From Candidatus Poribacteria bacterium (lineage in GTDB: Bacteria > Poribacteria > WGA-4E > WGA-3G): DNA of 40,264 nucleotides. This document shows positions 1-7,925 of this stretch, in pieces (the first letter of the stretch is position 1; the number at the start of each line of letters is the position of its first letter). Under the pieces are notes generated by a model, which was not told where the DNA came from, ran no database searches, and saw nothing but the letters and a program-made list of their open reading frames with translations. The stretch lies in assembly GCA_026702755.1 (NCBI GenBank), contig JAPPBX010000103.1, positions 1-40,264 on the forward strand, given 5' to 3'. A program made the translations under genes and the position numbers.

Positions 1-1
1 A

Positions 2-97
2 CACCCAAAAGCAATCAATACAGAACTCACGCGCCTTGTGGGGCTCGGTGAAATTATAAAGGTTCGACGGGGTGTTTACAGGCTTCCAGAACTTTAG
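2..97 (+). CDS. C-terminal fragment of a winged-helix protein
   Basis: An open frame enters from the left edge and ends at TAG 95-97, giving 31 residues. It ends in ELTRLVGLGEIIKVRRGVYR followed by LPEL. A helix, then 'G-x-I-x-K-V-R-R-G-V-Y', is the usual recognition-helix and wing ending of winged-helix domains, such as the N-terminal domain of AbiEi-type antitoxins. Only the end is visible, so the family cannot be fixed and no function beyond likely DNA binding is claimed. Confidence 0.4.
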   Translation, partial: HPKAINTELTRLVGLGEIIKVRRGVYRLPEL

Positions 98-405
98 AAC
101 GGAAGTATTCAGTCTTATCATTCACCAAATCTACATTCCTTTTTATAGTAGAATCCGAAAATATGTTTACAGTTCGTCAGGGAACGAACCCCCCACCGCC
201 GCTGGCGAGGATTGTATCCTCGCCCTTGTGTTGGTGTATAAATAATTACGGGTTTTACTATAATTCCAGGATCACTTCTTTATTTGTAGGAGCGATCTCC
301 AATCCCAGATTCAGAAGCCTCTTCTTGTAGGGGCGAGCTGTGCTCGTGGTCTTTGTCCCCATCAACTTTGGCGTAACATAGCAGTAGTTTGAAAAGGAGT
401 ATTGT
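98..405. other. Intergenic region with short palindromes
   Basis: No gene is visible in these 308 bases. The stretch contains a perfect 9-bp stem with a 3-base loop (GGCGAGGAT/ATCCTCGCC, 204-224). Two further TTGTAGG-type pieces follow: TTTGTAGGAGCGATCTCC at about 283-300 and TTGTAGGGGCGAGC from about 326. They resemble the TCGTAGGGGCG hairpins found at 12023 and 14563. A TATAAT box at 259-264 has no good -35 partner. Confidence 0.5.
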
Positions 406-1302
406 ATGAGACACAACGAGGTGCGATGGGAACGGATGTTTCCAGATGAGTTAGAAGCGGCGTTCGAGGCGTGTCCGATGGTGTATCTACCTTATGGGTT
501 GTGCGAACCACACGGTTGGCACAATGCGGTCGGGATGGATGCGATTCGGGCGCACGAATGCTCGTGTCAGGCGGCGCAAGCACACGGTGGGATTGTCGCA
601 CCATCGTTTTACTGGCACTGCCATGAGATCGGCGGCTACGGTGCATGGGGACACAACCAAGTGAATCAAGAGCGGCCGTGGCTGACGGCGATACCGCCTT
701 GGATGTTTTTGAAGAATATGTGCTATCATATCCGAGCGGTGGATGCCTTGGGTTTTCATGGTGCGATTCTGTTCTCAGGGCATTCGGGTCCGCATCGGTT
801 AGACGTGCCGGTGGTGATCGAAATTATGCAGGCACATGTCGGTGTTCGGATGTATTCGACGATGAGCATCGGTGCGGATATTGAGCGTTTTGAGGACGGT
901 AAAGGGTTGGGTGGACACGCTGGACGCGGTGAAACGTCCGTACTTTGGGCAGTTGCGCCAGACTGTGTGGATATGTCGCGGATGCCGACAGATGACGCAC
1001 GCGCACCTCATTTCGCAATGGGGTCTTTCAACGAATCCTCCAGCCGTCAAGTTGGGGAACAAATGGTGGCAGATATTGTGGGGCATTTCGGTGAAAAGAC
1101 GAAGGAATTGCTGTCGGCATACAAAGCAGAAGTGTCGAATCACACGCCACTGACGTTTGATGATGTGGAAGGAATTTGGGAAGACGAGATCCGACCGAAG
1201 TTGGCTGAGTTTGCTTCCATACAGCCTCCCGAACCAGCACCGCCTTCCAATTCCCGATGGTATCCGAACTCACAGGTGCCTAAGAAAGGGCGGATACTCT
1301 AA
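406..1302 (+). CDS. Creatininase-family amidohydrolase
   Basis: Likely a metal-dependent cytoplasmic amidohydrolase of the creatininase/creatinine amidohydrolase family; the substrate is unknown. The 298 residues match the family in length. E34, H36 and D45 in the N-terminal motif EPHGWHNAVGMD fall exactly where Pseudomonas creatininase has its metal ligands (from memory Glu34, His36, Asp45). FSGHSGPH (H126) corresponds to the usual NGHGGN segment, and GGHAGRGETS (H171, E176) to the HAGxxETS motif. The start is supported by AAAAGGAG seven bases upstream. The downstream membrane protein begins 35 bases after the stop on the same strand. The C-terminus is proline-rich and family members act on varied cyclic or linear amides, so creatinine itself should not be assumed. 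Confidence 0.85.
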   Translation: MRHNEVRWERMFPDELEAAFEACPMVYLPYGLCEPHGWHNAVGMDAIRAHECSCQAAQAHGGIVAPSFYWHCHEIGGYGAWGHNQVNQERPWLTAIPPWMFLKNMCYHIRAVDALGFHGAILFSGHSGPHRLDVPVVIEIMQAHVGVRMYSTMSIGADIERFEDGKGLGGHAGRGETSVLWAVAPDCVDMSRMPTDDARAPHFAMGSFNESSSRQVGEQMVADIVGHFGEKTKELLSAYKAEVSNHTPLTFDDVEGIWEDEIRPKLAEFASIQPPEPAPPSNSRWYPNSQVPKKGRIL

Positions 1303-1337
1303 CATATTCCGCTGCCAAAGCAGAGGCGTATGTCAAT

Positions 1338-2750
1338 ATGCAACTTAAACATCTCAGTCAATCAGCACTCGTAAAGAAGGTGGGAATTTGGGTGGTGTCA
1401 ACCCTACTCCTATTTTTCGGGTTTTACACGAACTTATGGCATGTTGCTGAACAGCAATGGTTTGCCAATCATCAGAAAGACACCGAAGCACATATCATGG
1501 GAAGAATGGTTAAATCTCGCCAAGATGGTATCTTCTCAGCGGGTGGTCTGAATGGTTGGGGAACAGCGAAAAGTACTGATGCGGAATGGATACCTTCAAC
1601 AGAGCTTGGACCCCAGTATACAGCTTATCTATACAAACTCTCCTTTGAAAAATTTTCAACGTACAATTCACAACCTGGCGGTCAAGGCATGATTTTTAGT
1701 CTCCTTGATAGACGCATTCCATTTTCGCCACAAACCAAATTAAAGTTATTCTATGTATTGACAGCTTTACTTTCCTCAATCGCTTTGACCTTCATTGTAG
1801 GTTGGTTTTATGAGGCGTTTGGCGGATGGGTCGCTATATTCGTCTTATGTTCGGCGGTGCTCTCGCAATGGTTGACAGTCTTTGGTAAAAATCTTTGGTG
1901 GAGTCTATGGGCTTTTTACCTGCCGATGATTGTTGTCATGTACTTCCTCAAACACAACAGAGTCCCAGCGAACCGTCAGTATATCAAGTTTGGAATTCTG
2001 ATCTTCATCGCGGTTTCCATTAAGTGTTTCATCAACGGCTATGAATACATTACAACCACACTATTAATGATGATGGTGCCGTTCGTCTATTATGTCATTC
2101 TTGATAGGTGGAGCCGCCGCCAATGTATGAAATGGACGCTTGCAGCCGGACTCGGATCAGGCGTGGCAATTTTTTTGAGTCTCATCATGTTATGTTTCCA
2201 GATCGGTGCTGCGAAGGATGGGTTTATGGACGGTGTTGGGCATGTGATCTGGTCTTTCGGTAAGCGTACGTACGGCGATGCGGAAAACTTTCCACCAGTA
2301 TATGCTGCCAGCCTTGAAGCCGGTACGATAGGCGTGGTCATTACCTATATGAACGGTATTTTCTTTGATCTCAACAACTATTTATCTAACACTAATTCCT
2401 TCGTCTCTAACTTCCTATTGAAAATCCGCTATTATTATCTAATAGTTCTCTTTATAGTGATGTCTGTGGTGCTATTTTTGCGTAGCAGAAAGATGGTAGC
2501 GGAGCGACGACAGCACTATATAGCATTAATCTGGACGACGTGGTTTTCAATCTTAGCACCTTTATCGTGGTTTGTCATCTTCAAGGCACACTCATACATC
2601 CATACGCACATGAGTTTTCTTTTGTGGCAGATGCCCTTTACGCTCTTCGGCTTTGCCGTGTTCGGATCCGCCATTATAGCGTGGAAAAAAACACAATCGC
2701 AAGTATTAACTAATGAGGCAAATGGACAAAGTAGAATGGAGGATGCATGA
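1338..2750 (+). CDS. Polytopic membrane protein, possibly GT-C-like
   Basis: A 470-residue integral membrane protein with about nine to eleven hydrophobic segments (for example residues 13-30, 135-158, 165-182, 190-207, 215-235, 240-255, 265-290, 370-385, 400-440). A soluble loop after the first helix carries an acidic motif, KDTEAHIMGRM (about 46-56). A first helix followed by a lumenal loop with an acidic residue is the layout of GT-C glycosyltransferases, but no diagnostic motif is convincing, so this is a weak structural guess. Its stop overlaps the start of the next gene (ATGA, 2747-2750), so the two are translationally coupled and probably work on the same substrate. The Shine-Dalgarno is weak (AGAGG at 1320). 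Confidence 0.6.
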   Translation: MQLKHLSQSALVKKVGIWVVSTLLLFFGFYTNLWHVAEQQWFANHQKDTEAHIMGRMVKSRQDGIFSAGGLNGWGTAKSTDAEWIPSTELGPQYTAYLYKLSFEKFSTYNSQPGGQGMIFSLLDRRIPFSPQTKLKLFYVLTALLSSIALTFIVGWFYEAFGGWVAIFVLCSAVLSQWLTVFGKNLWWSLWAFYLPMIVVMYFLKHNRVPANRQYIKFGILIFIAVSIKCFINGYEYITTTLLMMMVPFVYYVILDRWSRRQCMKWTLAAGLGSGVAIFLSLIMLCFQIGAAKDGFMDGVGHVIWSFGKRTYGDAENFPPVYAASLEAGTIGVVITYMNGIFFDLNNYLSNTNSFVSNFLLKIRYYYLIVLFIVMSVVLFLRSRKMVAERRQHYIALIWTTWFSILAPLSWFVIFKAHSYIHTHMSFLLWQMPFTLFGFAVFGSAIIAWKKTQSQVLTNEANGQSRMEDA

Positions 2751-4564
2751 GCATTAATCGATTGGATCGGTGGGTTGGCAGGAATCGGTTGAGCCCTAAT
2801 GAAATAGATGAGAACCGCTTCTTAAAAGCTACGAGTCTCTTTGCAGAGACAGCCATAGAATACGGGAGGGATAGATATAGTGGCAAAAATATGCCGCTCT
2901 TTGCCGACTGTCTTCATATCGACCATTTGAAAGCACCCAGGTCTATGACATCTCACCGCACAGGCACCGAGCCGAAACCAGCAGTCTGGAGTTTCTTCCA
3001 AAATCAGCAAAACCTGATGCGGTTGCTCGCCTCTTTAAGCCAGTTCACCGGGGATAGCAAATACGTCCATGCCGCGGGGGAAGCCGCCGAATACATGTTC
3101 AACAACTATTGGTATCCAGAGAGTGGCGTTTTGCATTGGGGCGGGCACGGCTATGTGGACTTGGTGACGGGTAACAGATACGGCATGAAAGGCGTTGTCC
3201 ACGAAATAGAGGATGTATACCCTTACTGGGAATTGCTGAGAGCCGTGGACCCGGATCGTGGCGAGATGCTGATGAAAGGGATTTGGGAGGCGAATATCAA
3301 AGATTGGGATGCCTTACACTACAACCGACACGGTGATTTCAAAAAGCAGGTTGACCACGCCAATACTTGGAAGAGACCTTGGAACGGATACAAAGCACCC
3401 GAAATTAGTGGGCATCTCTCGTTTATCAGTGTAGCACTGGATCTGGCTTACGCTGCTTACAGTTTGGGTTACCAAAAACAGGAAGAGGCACCGCGGATGT
3501 GGGCGGAACGCCTCTTAAATCTGATTATAAGGCAGCGAGATCCAGAAACGGGTATCTGGCCCAATCTGCTTCATCCACAAAGTGGCAAACGCGGACTGAA
3601 CGTATTCGGCAGAAAATATCCACAGGCAACTGAACCGAGAGTCTATGTCGGCAATCAGTTGAACCACACCATTACCCAAATGATGGGCATGCTGACAATC
3701 GCAGAAAATGCCCAAAAGTATGGTCGCATCGGTGAAATGGCGCACATCAAAGCGGCGGTTGAACAACATATCATCGGTTTCTTAGATGCCTCCTATGATC
3801 GAGAAAACAATACATTGAAAAGTATCGTTATTGACGGGACGGATCTCACAGATTTTCGGATACAGGGACCTTTCAGAGATGCGAAGTTATACTTTGGTGC
3901 AAAAGAAGGTGGTGCGTTTCTACCACAGAACATTACACCGCTCTTTACATCTGTCTGTGCGCGTGGATATCGGGTTTCTGAAGGCAGAAGCAAGTTCAGA
4001 GACTACCTGCGCACGATGTTTATAGCATTCGGAATCGGAGACATCGGTGCTGATAAAAATTCCCCACCGTCGTTGAATTTTGATACAACTGCCTTGGAAC
4101 CCGCTTATATCTTCGCGCTGGTGGATCTGTATCGGATAGAACCGAAGGCAGAATTTCTGGCAATGGCGGAGCGGATTGGGGATAATCTGCTGCAAGGTAG
4201 ACAACATACCGATAGCGGTCTTTGGGTGCTTGAAGATGATTTTATTCTCCATAGTAAGGTTATGGATAAACCGGAACTACAAGAGGGACATGAAGGGAAA
4301 AGTGTGGCTGAACTTCTGCAGGATACCCATAGAACCGCGAACCTTGATGCGATGGAGCCGTTGGCACTGCTCAGTATCTACGCCGCCCAAACCGGACGTT
4401 ACGATATCATGCCCGGATGGACAGCGGGTGGGCTTTACCTCAAGGTGAGCAGTGTTGGTCATATTGTGGGCAAAGAGATGCAGCTGTGGTTCGATAAGCC
4501 AGCACTCAAGCAATTTTACAAGGACAGTAATATCAACTGCACCTGGGCTATTGATGAAGACTGA
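2747..4564 (+). CDS. PL2-like pectate lyase family protein
   Basis: A 605-residue soluble protein rich in helices with the periodicity of an (alpha/alpha) barrel. It has no signal peptide. Motifs match polysaccharide lyase family 2: WGGHGYVDL (H134), VHEIEDVYPYW (E153) and YNRHGD (R194, H195). In the characterised Yersinia PL2 enzyme (from memory) metal is bound by His109, Glu130 and His172, with Arg171 as the catalytic base. The spacings 19 and 60 here compare with 21 and 62 there, which supports the assignment. PL2 enzymes act on oligogalacturonides in the cytoplasm. The start codon overlaps the stop of the membrane protein upstream, suggesting one transcript. A distantly related glycan-processing barrel with another substrate is the main alternative. 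Confidence 0.6.
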   Translation: MSINRLDRWVGRNRLSPNEIDENRFLKATSLFAETAIEYGRDRYSGKNMPLFADCLHIDHLKAPRSMTSHRTGTEPKPAVWSFFQNQQNLMRLLASLSQFTGDSKYVHAAGEAAEYMFNNYWYPESGVLHWGGHGYVDLVTGNRYGMKGVVHEIEDVYPYWELLRAVDPDRGEMLMKGIWEANIKDWDALHYNRHGDFKKQVDHANTWKRPWNGYKAPEISGHLSFISVALDLAYAAYSLGYQKQEEAPRMWAERLLNLIIRQRDPETGIWPNLLHPQSGKRGLNVFGRKYPQATEPRVYVGNQLNHTITQMMGMLTIAENAQKYGRIGEMAHIKAAVEQHIIGFLDASYDRENNTLKSIVIDGTDLTDFRIQGPFRDAKLYFGAKEGGAFLPQNITPLFTSVCARGYRVSEGRSKFRDYLRTMFIAFGIGDIGADKNSPPSLNFDTTALEPAYIFALVDLYRIEPKAEFLAMAERIGDNLLQGRQHTDSGLWVLEDDFILHSKVMDKPELQEGHEGKSVAELLQDTHRTANLDAMEPLALLSIYAAQTGRYDIMPGWTAGGLYLKVSSVGHIVGKEMQLWFDKPALKQFYKDSNINCTWAIDED

Positions 4565-4720
4565 ACTGAGCAGGTCATTTATATGGCGGAAAAATGCCCG
4601 TATATAACAGATGATAATCGCGACATCACACGCAAATCCTGAACAAAGTGCGTATTTATCCAATAACCGCAAAGTCCTGAAATTCCACACATTCCATTGG
4701 AACATCCAGCAAGACACTAA

Positions 4721-4763
4721 AAAATTTGTAGGGCAAGCACCGCGCCTTAACCCTACAAATTTT
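4721..4763. terminator. 13-bp inverted repeat between convergent genes
   Basis: AAAATTTGTAGGG and CCCTACAAATTTT form a perfect 13-bp stem around a 17-base loop. The stem ends in A and T tracts on both strands, and it lies between the convergent lyase and VOC genes, so it could terminate transcription in both directions. The TTTGTAGGG core also resembles the dispersed TTGTAGGGGC hairpins elsewhere in the window, so it may be a repeat copy used as a terminator. The rest of the 231-base gap (4565-4795) shows no gene. Confidence 0.55.
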
Positions 4764-4795
4764 AACACGTATTGCGTCCCGAACGAAATTTATTT

Positions 4796-5206
4796 TCACT
4801 GTGAATAATCGTTGCGTTTCGCTGGATCGTCCGTGAAGTACTCGACGAACTCCCATTCAAAACCGTCCGCATCAATGAAATAGATTCGCTTTCGGTGGGG
4901 ATGGGGTCCGACTTTATACCCCTCTTTATATCCGGCAGCCAGCAAGCGTTTTCTGATACCCTCAGCATCATCAACAGCAAAACCGAGATGGTTTACATAG
5001 GTCCCCTTACGGTCCCCTGTGAACGGATGCTTGCGGTCTGACAAGGCAATATAAAAATCATCAGTCCCAAGATGACACCATTTCGTTCCGTTCGCATTAT
5101 CACCGCCGCCCCTAACTCGAAAATCTGGAAAGGCAGTTGTTAGAAAATCGATTGCTTTTTCAAGGTCATTCACGGTCATGTTGGCGTGTTCAAGATAACG
5201 GCTCAT
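4796..5206 (-). CDS. VOC superfamily (glyoxalase-like) protein
   Basis: A 136-residue vicinal-oxygen-chelate domain protein. It has the two beta-alpha-beta-beta-beta halves and candidate metal residues H7 (YLEHANMTV), the His of YVNHLGFAVDD and the Glu of WEFVEYF. The segment IYFIDADGFEWEFVEY is a typical VOC C-terminal strand pair. The family includes glyoxalase I, extradiol dioxygenases and fosfomycin-resistance enzymes, and nothing here selects a substrate. The start is set by a strong AGGAGG eight bases upstream (complement of 5216-5221). It stands alone on the minus strand. Confidence 0.85.
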   Translation of the reverse strand: MSRYLEHANMTVNDLEKAIDFLTTAFPDFRVRGGGDNANGTKWCHLGTDDFYIALSDRKHPFTGDRKGTYVNHLGFAVDDAEGIRKRLLAAGYKEGYKVGPHPHRKRIYFIDADGFEWEFVEYFTDDPAKRNDYSQ

Positions 5207-5512
5207 TTTTAGATCCTCCTGAAATGTGGTAGTTATTGTAACTTATGCTGTTAGTCTGTGCTTCTGCGTCCGCAAACTAAAAAGTTTTGCGGCGTACTCG
5301 CCCGGATGCGACGTGCATCGCGCTACAAATAGGAAGCTCACGTTAATAGCAGTGCAAGTTTCATGCCAAATGTTCGGAACCTGGGTACAATTGAGGTATA
5401 TCAACATTTTATGGGTTAGAACGAAATTTCAGATTTTACGGATGTATTTCAAATCTGAAACAAAACCCGCACTAATTACTTGTGGGTCTTAGAAATAAAG
5501 GTTATTTCACAC

Positions 5513-5537
5513 ATGAAACGTTTTTCATTTATGAAAC
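5513..5537. promoter_or_regulatory. Candidate operator: three ATGAAA half-sites
   Basis: ATGAAAC (5513-5519), TTTCAT (5523-5528) and ATGAAAC (5531-5537) alternate in orientation. The last two form TTTCAT-TT-ATGAAA. They lie 8 bases upstream of the -35 box of the Rieske regulator gene, a position suited to autoregulation. The binding protein is not known. Confidence 0.35.
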
Positions 5538-5544
5538 AAAGCAC

Positions 5545-5573
5545 TTGACAGCCGCTTCACTATATGATAATCT
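5545..5573 (+). promoter_or_regulatory. Sigma70-type promoter of the Rieske regulator
   Basis: TTGACA at 5545-5550 and TAATCT at 5568-5573 have a 17-base spacer; GATAAT at 5566-5571 with 15 bases is an alternative -10. The GTG start follows about 45 bases downstream. Confidence 0.5.
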
Positions 5574-5618
5574 GTAACCCATAGGGAACAAATCCTGTTC
5601 ACGTGTGGAGGGAAAACG

Positions 5619-7781
5619 GTGAAGTGGATTAACATTGCCAAAACATCTGAAATTGGGCCGGGACAGAATATTGTCGTCAAATGTGAGGGGGAAGACATCG
5701 CGATCTTCAACGCAGGTGAAGCGTTTTATGCTGTCAATAACGCCTGTCCGCATCAGGGCGGACCGCTCAACCAAGGGGTATTGACAGACAACCTCATCAC
5801 CTGCCCGTGGCACGGTTGGAAATACGACCTGAAAAGCGGATGCCCTATTACCACGCCGAACCTCCGAACCTATCCACTCCGGATTCGGGGGGGAACGCTT
5901 CAGATTGCGATTACGCCTGAAGCATCAGCAAACAACAGGCTGGACGATACCCTTTTTAGCGAAACCATTGGAACCGATCAGGTCTATGAAATCCTTGAGC
6001 AGATTCAGCTCGGAAAGACACTCGATGAAGTCTTTGAGAACATCCATGCTGGACTTCAGAACATAGTGCCGCATAACCGGTTAGGTATCGCACTCATTGA
6101 CGAATCTTCCGGTGATTTAGTGCAGTGCAAAACGAAATCCAACAGAAAAATCTTGCTGGACAATGGGTTTTCAGCAAAAATCAAAGGGTCAAGCCTTGAA
6201 CCGATCCTCAATTCAGGTGAAGCACGGATTATTGACGATTTTAGGGAAATTCTCGCAAAAAGACCGACAAACTGGACAAGGCTGATGGTTCAAGAAGGGA
6301 TGCGCTCAAATCTGACACTTCCACTCAAGGTGCAGGGTAAACCGATTGGTGTCGTCTTTTTTACCAGTGAAAAACCCCGAGCATTCTCCGAGGCACATAT
6401 TGGGCGACTGAAACCCATTGCCGGACAACTCTCAATTCTGATTGAAAAAGGGAATTGGGCAGACAAACTCGCCGAAAACAACAAACGATACCGCACACTT
6501 TTTGAGATGTCCAACGACGCAATCTTCATTTGTCCATCACTGACAGAAGCGTTTGTTACCGTAAACGAAAATTTCTGTGCCTGGCTCGGTTACACACACC
6601 AAGAACTCATCAATCTGTCCCCGCGTGACCTAATGCCTCCTGATGAATTTCAAAGCACCCACGAAACGCTCAAAAAACTCGACCAACAGAATCCTATTAC
6701 CTTCCAAACTGAACTGTCCCGTAAGAATAAAAGCCGCTTACCCTTGGAAATTCGCGCGGTCCGAATTGCGCATGACGAGCGGGAGTTTATCCAGGGGTTT
6801 GCCCGTGATCTCTCGGAGGTAAAGGCACTCAGTGCCCAACTGAAGGCGCGCCATTCGTTTGGGAATCTCATCGGAAAAAATCGGAAAATGCAGGAGATTT
6901 TCGAGTTAATTCGACTCGTCGCACCCATGAAAACGACTGTCCTGATTCAAGGCGAAAGCGGGACCGGCAAAGAACCGATTTCCCACGCGATCCACTACAA
7001 TAGCGAGAGGGCAAAAAAAAACTTCATCCGCGTCAATTGCGCCGGTTTAGTTGATAATCTGCTGGAGAGTGAGCTCTTTGGACATGTCAAAGGGGCATTT
7101 ACCGATGCTATCGCAACGCGCGAAGGACGATTCGCAGCTGCGGATGGCGGCACCCTTTTCCTTGATGAAATCGGTGAATTAAGTCTCGGAACACAGGCGA
7201 AGTTGCTCCGCGTCTTGCAAGAGGGCGAATATGAAATGGTCGGTTCAACCGAGACAAAGAAAGTAGATGTCCGCGTCATTGCAGCGACAAATCGAATCCT
7301 GAAAACAGAAATTGATGCCGGACGTTTCCGCGAGGATTTATACTACAGGCTCAACGTCGTTCCGATTACGCCGCCGCCACTCCGCGAAAGACGAGATGAC
7401 ATCCCACTCCTCAGTGAACACTTCATCGAAAAATTTAGTCAACAGACCCGAAAATCCATTCATCGTATTTCACCCGATGCCCTTGAAATTTTAGTGGATT
7501 ATACCTACCCCGGCAATGTGCGAGAGTTGGAGAACATTATAGAGCATGCATTCGTCAAATGTCAGGGTGGAAGCATTGAAAAGCAACATTTACCACTCGA
7601 TCTTATTTCGTTGAGAGACGATATTGTTACGCAGGCACTCAGGGAAAGCAACCCGCTTGCTGCATTGGAACGTGAATTAGTCCAACGGGTTTTGGAGGAG
7701 TCTGATGGAAAGCCACAGCTCGCTGCACAGCGTTTGGGGATTAGTCGTACAACCCTATGGCGAAAACTTAAGGCGATATAG
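5619..7781 (+). CDS. Rieske-GAF-PAS-sigma54 activator-Fis HTH regulator
   Basis: A 720-residue cytoplasmic sigma54-dependent activator with an iron-sulfur sensor. Domains in order: Rieske [2Fe-2S] (about 3-105) with both ligand pairs intact, C43-x-H45 in ACPHQGGPL and C62-x2-H65 in CPWHGWKYD; a GAF domain (about 115-280); a PAS domain (about 288-395, FEMSNDAIF and FCAWLGYTHQEL); an AAA+ domain (about 420-650) with Walker A GESGTGK (445-451), loop GAFTDA (492-497, normally GAFTGA) and Walker B FLDE (D516-E517); and a C-terminal Fis-type helix-turn-helix (AAQRLGISRTTLWRKLKAI). The start is GTG with GGAGGGA just upstream. By analogy with other enhancer-binding proteins, the N-terminal domains should gate ATPase activity in response to redox or a ligand. 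The targets are unknown; the adjacent PhyH genes have sigma70-like promoters. Confidence 0.93.
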   Translation: MKWINIAKTSEIGPGQNIVVKCEGEDIAIFNAGEAFYAVNNACPHQGGPLNQGVLTDNLITCPWHGWKYDLKSGCPITTPNLRTYPLRIRGGTLQIAITPEASANNRLDDTLFSETIGTDQVYEILEQIQLGKTLDEVFENIHAGLQNIVPHNRLGIALIDESSGDLVQCKTKSNRKILLDNGFSAKIKGSSLEPILNSGEARIIDDFREILAKRPTNWTRLMVQEGMRSNLTLPLKVQGKPIGVVFFTSEKPRAFSEAHIGRLKPIAGQLSILIEKGNWADKLAENNKRYRTLFEMSNDAIFICPSLTEAFVTVNENFCAWLGYTHQELINLSPRDLMPPDEFQSTHETLKKLDQQNPITFQTELSRKNKSRLPLEIRAVRIAHDEREFIQGFARDLSEVKALSAQLKARHSFGNLIGKNRKMQEIFELIRLVAPMKTTVLIQGESGTGKEPISHAIHYNSERAKKNFIRVNCAGLVDNLLESELFGHVKGAFTDAIATREGRFAAADGGTLFLDEIGELSLGTQAKLLRVLQEGEYEMVGSTETKKVDVRVIAATNRILKTEIDAGRFREDLYYRLNVVPITPPPLRERRDDIPLLSEHFIEKFSQQTRKSIHRISPDALEILVDYTYPGNVRELENIIEHAFVKCQGGSIEKQHLPLDLISLRDDIVTQALRESNPLAALERELVQRVLEESDGKPQLAAQRLGISRTTLWRKLKAI

Positions 7782-7849
7782 GGTCAGGTATCAGGGCAAT
7801 CGCTTTGTGGTGGACCTTAGAAGAAATCCAGTGCCGACATATTTTTTCA

Positions 7850-7879
7850 TTGACAACTTCGTTGAGGGTAACATATCAT
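7850..7879 (+). promoter_or_regulatory. Promoter of the first PhyH gene
   Basis: TTGACA at 7850-7855 and TATCAT at 7874-7879 are separated by 18 bases, about 45 bases before the start codon. No GG-N10-GC sigma54 promoter was seen in the 144-base gap after the activator gene. Confidence 0.5.
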
Positions 7880-7925
7880 AGAAAGAAACGTTGACCCATG
7901 CTGTCGTCCGAAAGGAGTATCGAAA

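Larger units (their letters stand above)
5207..5618. other. Divergent intergenic region
   Basis: Between the VOC gene and the Rieske regulator gene no coding sequence is convincing. The left part holds a G+C-rich palindromic piece (GATGCGACGTGCATC, about 5305-5319, followed by GCGCTACAAAT). It reads on the minus strand as another TTTGTAGCGC-type repeat. The right part holds an ATGAAAC array and a promoter, listed separately. Confidence 0.5.

Noticed and set aside
204-345. Short palindromes considered as a CRISPR array
   Set aside because: The units differ from each other and there are no regular spacers or cas genes.
406-1302. Several long open frames on both strands inside the creatininase-like gene
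   Set aside because: They overlap a protein with clear metal-site motifs and show no family features.
4277-4768. 163-codon open frame on the minus strand over the lyase end
   Set aside because: It overlaps the lyase coding region and has no start context or domain.
5226-5492. 88-codon open frame on the plus strand before the Rieske regulator
   Set aside because: It has no ribosome binding site, includes a palindromic repeat and shows no recognisable protein pattern.
7782-7925. Possible sigma54 promoter downstream of the activator gene
   Set aside because: No GG-N10-GC pair was found; a TTGACA/TATCAT pair explains the region better.
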